Below are positions 1-5,356 of a stretch of DNA of 35,709 bases, one piece after another. The translations under genes and the position numbers were made by a program. Within the stretch, counting starts at the first letter, position 1, and the number at the start of each line of letters is the position of its first letter. This DNA comes from Asaia bogorensis (lineage in GTDB: Bacteria > Pseudomonadota > Alphaproteobacteria > Acetobacterales > Acetobacteraceae): the NCBI GenBank assembly GCA_943333505.2, contig CALQTN020000043.1, positions 1 through 35,709 of the forward strand, in the 5' to 3' direction. Under the pieces are notes generated by a model. It saw only the letters and a list, made by a program, of their open reading frames with translations, was not told the origin of the DNA and did not search any database.

Positions 1-51
1 AACGGCAGCGATAACCCGCGACCGAAGATCAACCGAGAGCGTCTTCCCCAT
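1..51 (-). CDS. IS630-family transposase, N-terminal fragment cut by window edge
   Basis: The minus strand from position 51 reads MGKTLSVDLRSRVIAAV and continues off the left edge. This matches the characteristic start of IS630-family (Tc1/mariner-like, DDE) transposases of alphaproteobacteria, where a short basic segment precedes the helix-turn-helix. A GGAGG ribosome site lies 9 nt upstream of the ATG at 51. An in-frame ATG at 75 would add eight residues but has no such site, so 51 is preferred. Only 17 codons are visible, so catalytic residues and intactness cannot be judged. The call rests on a short motif. Confidence 0.7.
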   Translation of the reverse strand, partial: MGKTLSVDLRSRVIAAV

Positions 52-143
52 TAATGCTGGCCTCCGCCCCAGCATCAACGGTGAATCACATCAAGCCCGC
101 GTCGGGGAAGCCCCCATTCGACTCTGGATGAAAAGAACCTGCT
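52..143 (-). mobile_element. Probable terminal segment of the IS630-family insertion sequence
   Basis: This stretch lies between the transposase start and the inverted-repeat element and has no gene. IS630-family elements usually carry their terminal repeat within about 100 bp of the transposase start and insert at TA, often within CTAG. A CTAG sits at 144-147, so the IS may end there. The other IS end is outside the window, so neither the terminal repeat nor the TA duplication can be confirmed. The boundary is inference. Confidence 0.35.
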
Positions 144-251
144 CTAGATCATCATTCGTTCAATCGGCTTCGATTGGACGGATAAAGATGATCGTGAAAA
201 CAAGACTCTAGAGCGTACCTGCTGACTCAACTTCAACGGATCACGCTCTAA
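144..251 (+). repeat. Left arm of a 108-bp inverted repeat
   Basis: The arm runs from CTAGATCATCATTCG to GATCACGCTCTAA and is nearly identical, in reverse complement, to 582-689. Differences cluster around 217-232. It folds into two smaller hairpins. One spans 148-192, with ATCATC pairing to GATGAT and CAATCG (161-166) pairing to CGATTG (171-176). The other spans 209-250, with TAGAGCGT pairing to ACGCTCTA. Palindromes of the AGAGCGTGATCC type recur in alphaproteobacterial intergenic DNA, so each arm may be a compound of two known-style palindromic repeats. Confidence 0.9.
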
Positions 252-581
252 ATGGAGCCGACGATTTGCAGATGCTGATATGGCTCGGGAAACAGCGGCG
301 TGGGTAATCGAACCGGGCTGCTCAAACCGAGACTGGCGGCAGCTTCCTTGTCATTACCACGGGCAAGTGGGACCCGGTCGAATGGTTGGTGATTGGGGGT
401 TCTATGGTTGCAAGACTGGCTGGATCGGCGCCGTTGCGTTTCTCGTCTGCAACATCCTCCGAATCGAGTTGAAGACGGCAAGGGCCTGCATTCCGGGGGG
501 GGGGGGAGGTGGCGGCTGGTCGCCTGCAAGCTGTGTCCGGGCGGATCAGCCAGCACCCGGCATATTGCCCGATTGACTATA
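252..581. other. 330-bp spacer inside the inverted-repeat element, no convincing gene
   Basis: Short open frames exist on both strands (about 100 codons), but they have no recognisable domain or ribosome site and are rich in Pro, Arg and Gly, as expected of random GC-rich frames. The spacer contains a run of 12 G at 495-506, which is prone to slippage in replication and sequencing. With its two arms the whole 546-bp unit resembles a non-autonomous MITE-like element. It has no transposase and no clear target-site duplication. Confidence 0.6.
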
Positions 582-689
582 TTAGAGCGTGATCCGTTGA
601 AGCCGAATCAGCAGACACGCTCTAGAGTCTTGTTTTCACGATCATCTTTATTCGTCCAATCGAAGCCGATTGAACGAATGATGATCTAG
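582..689 (-). repeat. Right arm of the 108-bp inverted repeat
   Basis: This is the reverse complement of the left arm at 144-251, with both internal hairpins preserved and a few substitutions. CTAG occurs at the outer end of both arms. If the 546-bp unit were transcribed end to end, the RNA would form one long hairpin with a 330-nt loop. Confidence 0.9.
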
Positions 690-791
690 GACCCCAGCGG
701 CCAGACGGGTGATGTGTCGATTCCCGCACCGGGTTTGCCGTATGCCGGCGGTTTAGGACGCCACAACTGCATCTAAATCATTGAAAACACG

Positions 792-867
792 TGGTGCCCC
801 GTAGGGGATTCGAACCCCTGTCGCCGCCGTGAAAGGGCAGTGTCCTAGGCCTCTAGACGAACGGGAC
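792..867 (-). tRNA. tRNA-Glu (anticodon UUC)
   Basis: Read on the minus strand, the sequence gives a 7-bp acceptor stem (GTCCCGT with ACGGGGC), a D arm containing CTAGAGG, and an anticodon loop CTTTCAC with anticodon TTC. The T arm is AGGGG-TTCGAAT-CCCCT. It closely follows the bacterial tRNA-Glu consensus. CCA is present in the DNA at 794-792. The gene lies 50 bp beyond the recJ stop on the same strand. The 102 bp between it and the inverted-repeat element (690-791) hold nothing recognisable. Confidence 0.97.
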
Positions 868-917
868 CACGTGGCAGGCTGGGTAGCCGAGGGGGGCCGC
901 CGGGTCAAGCCGTTAGC

Positions 918-2681
918 CTAGACGTTTGCTGCATCCTGGATGATGAAATTCGCAGAGCTCATGCCGTTCCAATGTTCCATCCGCACATTGCCGGCCAAAT
1001 GCAGCGGTGCACCGCGCTTTTCCAGCAATGCTTCGGCAACCGGGCCTTCCTTGGCGCGGAACATCACCGATTTAAGGCGTGCCCCGCCGCCTTCGGGTTC
1101 GAGGAAGGCGCGGATCGTCGCACCCTCGCGGCCAATCCGATCGGCGCGGGCAACCCGAACCCGCGGCAGCACCAGCACTGGTTCGTCATTGCCCGGTCCG
1201 AACGGCGCGAGACGGGCAAGCTGTTCGGCGAGCGCGTCTGTCACCCCGCCGACTGCGACGCTGCCCTCGATCATCAGATCGGCGGCTCCGGGCAGGTTGC
1301 GGGCGGCGGCGAGCCGCTCATCGAGGAATGCGTGGAAACGGGCCAATTGATCATCGCGCAGGGAAAATCCGGCCGCCATCGCGTGTCCGCCGCCAGTGGC
1401 AAGGATGCCAAGCTGGCGCGCGGCAATCACCGCTTCCCCGAGATCGAGCCCCGCCACTGACCGCCCGGAGCCTTTGGCGATCCCGTCCACAATGCCGGCC
1501 ACACAGGCCGGGCGGTTGAACTTCTCCTTGATCCGGCTGGCGACAATCCCCACCACCCCGGCGTGCCAGCCTGCGCCTGCCACGAGCACCGCGGCATGGC
1601 CTGCGGCGAGCTGGGACGCGGCAGACGCCATCGCCTCATCCAGCATTTCGGCTTCGACCTGCTGACGTTGTCGGTTCACCCCGTCGAGCGTCTGCGCCAG
1701 GCTCGTGGCCTCGTGCGGATCACCTGACAGCAACAGACGCAACCCCATATCCGCTTCACCAATGCGCCCGCCGGCATTGATGCGGGGGCCGAGCGCGAAG
1801 CCCAACGTCATCGCCGATGGCCGTTCCTTGACGCCGGCCGCATCCATAAGCGCCACCAGCCCCGGTCGGTCGCGGCGGGCGAGCACTTTCAGGCCCTGAT
1901 AGACAAACGCGCGGTTGAGCCCGACCAGCGGCATCACGTCGCACACGCTGGCCAGCGCCACCATGTCGAGCAGGTCGAGTAAATGAGGTTCGTGCCGCCC
2001 GGCAAAATGCCCATTGCGGCGCAAGCTACGTACCAGTGCGACGCAGGTCAGAAATGCAATCGCGCCGGCGCATAAATTCCCCAGGCCGGATGTGCAGTCG
2101 AGCCGGTTGGGATTGACCGTGGCCACCACGTCGGGCGGCGGCCCTTCGGCTTTGTGATGATCGAGCACGATAATATCGGCGATCCCGCGCATCCCTGCGA
2201 GGACATTGCCGGCCGCCGTGCCGCAATCGACGCAGACGATCAGGGTGGCACCGCCAGCGGCAAGGCGCTGCAAGGCTGGCAGGTTCGGTCCATAACCTTC
2301 CGCCAGGCGGTCAGGCACGTAGGGCAGGACAGGGCATCCCAGGTCGCGCAAAACCCGGGTCATGATTGCCGCGCTGCATGCGCCGTCGACATCATAATCG
2401 CCGAACACCGCAACGATTTCGCCCTGCCGCACCGCGTGCGCCAGGCGGCCGGCGGCGGTATCCATGTCGGTCAGCACCGATGGATCGGGCATCAACGCGC
2501 GCAAGGTCGGGGCCAGGAAATCCGTTGCCCCTTCTACGCCGACACCCCGCATGGCGAGCATCCGACCGAGGATTTCCGGCACCCCAAGGCGCTGGGAAAT
2601 GCCGAGGCCAATCCTGTCTTCAGCCTCCCGCCACACCCAGCGGCGCCCGGAAAGACTGCCGCCCGATCCGGGTAGGTTCAA
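918..2681 (-). CDS. recJ: Single-stranded-DNA-specific exonuclease RecJ
   Basis: RecJ degrades single-stranded DNA 5' to 3' in recombinational repair, mismatch repair and base excision repair, in the cytoplasm. The 587-residue length is normal. DHH-family metal motifs are visible: GDYDVDG at 94-100, VDCGT at 151-155 and LDHH at 173-176. A GGGHAMAAG motif of the DHHA1 region and a C-terminal OB-like region follow. The start is a TTG at 2681-2679. No in-frame ATG or GTG lies between it and the upstream in-frame stop, and the N-terminal SLSGRRW matches where relatives begin. A GGGGG tract lies 7 nt upstream. The start sits in a 29-bp tandem repeat that also contains the glpX stop; glpX and hom lie upstream on the same strand. 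Confidence 0.96.
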   Translation of the reverse strand: MNLPGSGGSLSGRRWVWREAEDRIGLGISQRLGVPEILGRMLAMRGVGVEGATDFLAPTLRALMPDPSVLTDMDTAAGRLAHAVRQGEIVAVFGDYDVDGACSAAIMTRVLRDLGCPVLPYVPDRLAEGYGPNLPALQRLAAGGATLIVCVDCGTAAGNVLAGMRGIADIIVLDHHKAEGPPPDVVATVNPNRLDCTSGLGNLCAGAIAFLTCVALVRSLRRNGHFAGRHEPHLLDLLDMVALASVCDVMPLVGLNRAFVYQGLKVLARRDRPGLVALMDAAGVKERPSAMTLGFALGPRINAGGRIGEADMGLRLLLSGDPHEATSLAQTLDGVNRQRQQVEAEMLDEAMASAASQLAAGHAAVLVAGAGWHAGVVGIVASRIKEKFNRPACVAGIVDGIAKGSGRSVAGLDLGEAVIAARQLGILATGGGHAMAAGFSLRDDQLARFHAFLDERLAAARNLPGAADLMIEGSVAVGGVTDALAEQLARLAPFGPGNDEPVLVLPRVRVARADRIGREGATIRAFLEPEGGGARLKSVMFRAKEGPVAEALLEKRGAPLHLAGNVRMEHWNGMSSANFIIQDAANV

Positions 2682-2745
2682 TGAGCTGCCCCCGAGTCTT
2701 GCGGGCTCAATGCGCTGACCCCGAGCCCTGCGGGCTCAATGAGCC
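2678..2745 (-). repeat. 29-bp tandem repeat across the glpX stop and recJ start
   Basis: TCAATG (CATTGA on the coding strand) recurs at 2678, 2707 and 2736, exactly 29 bp apart. Units 2678-2706 and 2707-2735 are near-identical, with about five mismatches; the third copy is partial and lies in the glpX 3' end. CATTGA supplies the glpX TGA stop in the third copy and the recJ TTG start in the first. An ancestral overlapping stop-start may therefore have been separated by two duplications. Confidence 0.85.
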
Positions 2746-3716
2746 GCCCAGGTTTTGGTCGCGAAGTTATGATGCGCCTCAATATAGCGCACCGTGCCGG
2801 ACTTGCTGCGCATCACCACCGAGTGGGTCATCGCGCCATGGCCGAAGCGGCGCACGCCCTTCAGCATGGCGCCAGTGGTAACGCCGGTCGCTGCAAACAT
2901 CACGTCGCCGCGCGCCATGTCCATGATGTTGAAAATCTGGTGTGGGTCGATCAGCCCCATTTCGCGGGCGCGCGCCACCTGGGTATCGTCCTCGTACAGC
3001 AGCTGCCCCTGCATCTGCCCGCCGATGCAACGCAAGGCCGCCGCCGCCAGCACGCCTTCCGGCGCGCCGCCCGAGCCGAGATAAATATCGACGCCGCTTT
3101 CCGGCTGCGATGTCGCCAGCACGCCCGCCACGTCGCCATCGGAAATCAGCATGATGCGGGCACCGGCTTCGCGGCAATGCGCGATCAGTTCCTTGTGGCG
3201 ATCGCGATCGAGGATGCAGGCCACCAGATCGGAAACCGCGCAGCGCTTGGCCTGCGCCAGTTCGCGCAAATTCGACTTCACCGATGCGCCCAGCCCGACC
3301 ACGCCTTCCGGCAGCCCGCCGCCAACCGCGATTTTTTCCATATAGATATCGGGCGCATGCAGGAAATTGCCGGCCTCGGCCAGCGCCACCACCGCCATCG
3401 CGTTCGGCCCGCCCTTGGCGGTAAGCGTGGTGCCTTCGAGCGGATCGACGGCGATGTCCATTTCCGGGCCACCCGCGCCGACCTTCTCGCCGATGTAGAG
3501 CATTGGCGCTTCGTCCATCTCGCCTTCGCCGATCTTCACCGTGCCGTTGATGGCGACGGTATCAAACGCGATTCGCATGGCCTCGACCGCCGCGCCATCG
3601 GCCTCGTTCTTCTTGCCCTTGCCCATCCAGCGGCTGGCGGCGAGGGCGGCGGCTTCGGTGACGCGGACGAGTTCGAGCGCAAGATTGCGGTCGGTGGGCG
3701 ATTCCGGTGCGGACAT
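2736..3716 (-). CDS. glpX: Class II fructose-1,6-bisphosphatase GlpX
   Basis: GlpX hydrolyses fructose 1,6-bisphosphate to fructose 6-phosphate in gluconeogenesis, in the cytoplasm; in autotrophs it may also serve the Calvin cycle. Family hallmarks are the metal-binding GEGEMDEAPMLYIGE (63-77) and DPLEGTT (91-97), followed by GGPNAMAVVA. Glycine-rich segments such as VGGGLPEGVVGLG and GSGGAPEGVLAAAALR also fit. The 326-residue length is typical. A GGGAG ribosome site sits 7 nt before the ATG. The gene begins 15 bp after the hom stop, so the two are probably co-transcribed. Its last codons lie in the 29-bp tandem repeat shared with the recJ start. Confidence 0.97.
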   Translation of the reverse strand: MSAPESPTDRNLALELVRVTEAAALAASRWMGKGKKNEADGAAVEAMRIAFDTVAINGTVKIGEGEMDEAPMLYIGEKVGAGGPEMDIAVDPLEGTTLTAKGGPNAMAVVALAEAGNFLHAPDIYMEKIAVGGGLPEGVVGLGASVKSNLRELAQAKRCAVSDLVACILDRDRHKELIAHCREAGARIMLISDGDVAGVLATSQPESGVDIYLGSGGAPEGVLAAAALRCIGGQMQGQLLYEDDTQVARAREMGLIDPHQIFNIMDMARGDVMFAATGVTTGAMLKGVRRFGHGAMTHSVVMRSKSGTVRYIEAHHNFATKTWAAH

Positions 3717-3731
3717 TATAATGCTCCCTGA

Positions 3732-5024
3732 TCAGGCGGCTTCAATACGGATCAATGCCGGCGCTTCCAATACCGTGTCCAGCGCCGCGATGCGAGCAAC
3801 CGCGACCTGCATTGCCGCTTCGCCGGTTTCATGGGTGGTCAGCACCACGGGCACTGCCTCGCCAGGGCTTCGCCCGCGTTGGAGCATCGACTCGAGGGAT
3901 ATTCCGCAATCGCGCAGCGCGGCGGTCACGTCGGCGATCACCCCCGGGCGATCGACGACCATCAGGCGGAGATAATACGCGCCCTTATGCGCCGACATCG
4001 GCACTGACGGGGCATGCGACAAATGCGTCGGATCGGCGCCCCAAACCGGGGTATGGCGACCACGGGCGATGTCGATAAGGTCGGCCACCACCGCGGACGC
4101 CGTCGGCCCACCGCCAGCACCACGGCCTTGCAGCATCACCCGCCCCACCGCGTCGCCCTCGGCGACTACCGCGTTGAACACGCCATCGACCTGGGCGATC
4201 GGGGCCGTCGCCGGCACCATGCAGGGATGCACCCGCGCCTCGATCCCGGCCGGGCCGCTGGCTGCGATCCCGAGCAGTTTGATGCGGAAGCCGAGTTCGT
4301 TGGCAAACGCGATATCGACCGCCGACACCCGACGGATGCCTTCGACATACACATCGTCGAACGCCACCGGCCGTCCAAAGGCGATCGCGGCAAGGATCGC
4401 CAGCTTATGCGCGGCATCGATGCCGTCGACGTCAAACGCCGGATCGGCTTCGGCGTAGCCGAGCTTTTGCGCGTCGGCCAGCACCTCGGCGAATTCGCGG
4501 CCTTGTTCGCGCATCACCGTCAGGATGTAGTTGCAGGTGCCGTTGAGGATGCCGGCGACCTTGGTGATCCGGTTTGCGGCCAGACCCTCACGCAATGCCT
4601 TGATGGCCGGAATGCCGCCGGCGACCGCCGCTTCAAACGCCAGCGGCACCGATTTTGCCTCGGCAAGGGCTGCGAGTTCTGCGCCATGCACCGCCAAAAG
4701 CGCCTTGTTGGCGGTTACCACCGCCTTGCCTGCGGTTAATGCGGCCTGGACCAGCGCCCGTGCCGAACCTTCCGAGCCGCCGATGGCCTCGACCACCACA
4801 TCCACTCCGGCATCGCTGGCGAGGGCGGCCGCATCATCATACCAGCGCAGCCCGGTGGTGCTGATGCCGCGATCGCGGGTCCGGTCGCGGGCTGAAACCG
4901 CCGTCACCGCAATCGGCCGGCCAGCGCGGGCGGCGATCAGATCGGCGTTGTCGCGCAGCAACGTGAGCACGCCGGCGCCAACAGTGCCAAGGCCGGCGAG
5001 GCCAACAGAAAGTGGTCTGGTCAT
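3732..5024 (-). CDS. hom: Homoserine dehydrogenase with C-terminal ACT domain
   Basis: Homoserine dehydrogenase reduces aspartate semialdehyde to homoserine, the branch-point precursor of threonine and methionine. The N-terminus has the NAD(P)-binding GLGTVGAGV at 11-19. VEAIGG and TANKALLA follow at about 98-130, then the catalytic region GILNGTCNYIL, EADPAFDVDGIDAAHKLAIL and GRGAGGGPTASAVVADL. Residues from about 350 onward (YYLRLMVVDRPGVIADVTA) are an ACT domain, usually used for feedback regulation by threonine. The 430-residue length is normal. GAGG lies about 10 nt before the ATG. It heads the hom-glpX-recJ run and is divergent from cheA. Confidence 0.97.
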   Translation of the reverse strand: MTRPLSVGLAGLGTVGAGVLTLLRDNADLIAARAGRPIAVTAVSARDRTRDRGISTTGLRWYDDAAALASDAGVDVVVEAIGGSEGSARALVQAALTAGKAVVTANKALLAVHGAELAALAEAKSVPLAFEAAVAGGIPAIKALREGLAANRITKVAGILNGTCNYILTVMREQGREFAEVLADAQKLGYAEADPAFDVDGIDAAHKLAILAAIAFGRPVAFDDVYVEGIRRVSAVDIAFANELGFRIKLLGIAASGPAGIEARVHPCMVPATAPIAQVDGVFNAVVAEGDAVGRVMLQGRGAGGGPTASAVVADLIDIARGRHTPVWGADPTHLSHAPSVPMSAHKGAYYLRLMVVDRPGVIADVTAALRDCGISLESMLQRGRSPGEAVPVVLTTHETGEAAMQVAVARIAALDTVLEAPALIRIEAA

Positions 5025-5356
5025 AGGGCTTTTTCCTCACTGCGGCGTGATCGCGACTGGATGCGCTTCGGTTAAGCGGAAACCACGTGGCAAAACAAGC
5101 TTGGGCGGTGGGTCGACACATATGCGGGGCAACAATCGCTCAGCGGCTGCAAGTCGAAAACGCCCACGATGCCGCCGCCGCTGGCCTCCTCACCGGCTTT
5201 TCCGGGCGCATCCGTCCGGTTCCGCTTTCGCATTCTTCGAAAACCCACACCGTTTACTATTTCCTCATACCGCTCCGCCATTCTGCCCCCAGCGAAACGC
5301 ACTCAGCACGGTCCAGTCGGACCGAAAATGGTTTCGCCAAGACCGCGGAGCGCATG
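5025..5356. other. 332-bp divergent intergenic region between hom and cheA
   Basis: The region must hold the hom promoter on the minus strand and the chemotaxis operon promoter on the plus strand. No convincing gene is present. An open frame runs upstream from cheA to 5087, but its residues do not resemble CheA. An AT-rich TTTACTATTT at about 5252-5261 could be part of a cheA promoter, though no good -35 element precedes it. I saw no clear sigma-28 or sigma-54 promoter, riboswitch or terminator. Confidence 0.5.

Noticed and set aside
248-576. Overlapping open frames of about 100 codons on both strands between the inverted arms
   Set aside because: No domain, no ribosome site and composition typical of random GC-rich frames; the 12-G run also makes the frames unreliable.
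3198-3209. GCGATCGCGATC palindrome inside glpX
   Set aside because: Explained by codon use in a GC-rich gene; no sign of a binding site or repeat family.
2739-3731. 330-codon plus-strand frame opposite glpX
   Set aside because: It is the antisense shadow of a clear glpX gene; high GC removes stops on the opposite strand, and the residues (His/Arg-rich) match no family.
5081-5090. CCACGTGG near the hom promoter, also next to tRNA-Glu
   Set aside because: An 8-bp palindrome seen at unrelated locations; no spacing or context supports a shared operator.
5087-5356. Longer CheA N-terminus beginning at 5087
   Set aside because: The added 90 residues are unlike any CheA, while MDDLLVDFLTE with a ribosome site at 5357 fits the Hpt domain start.
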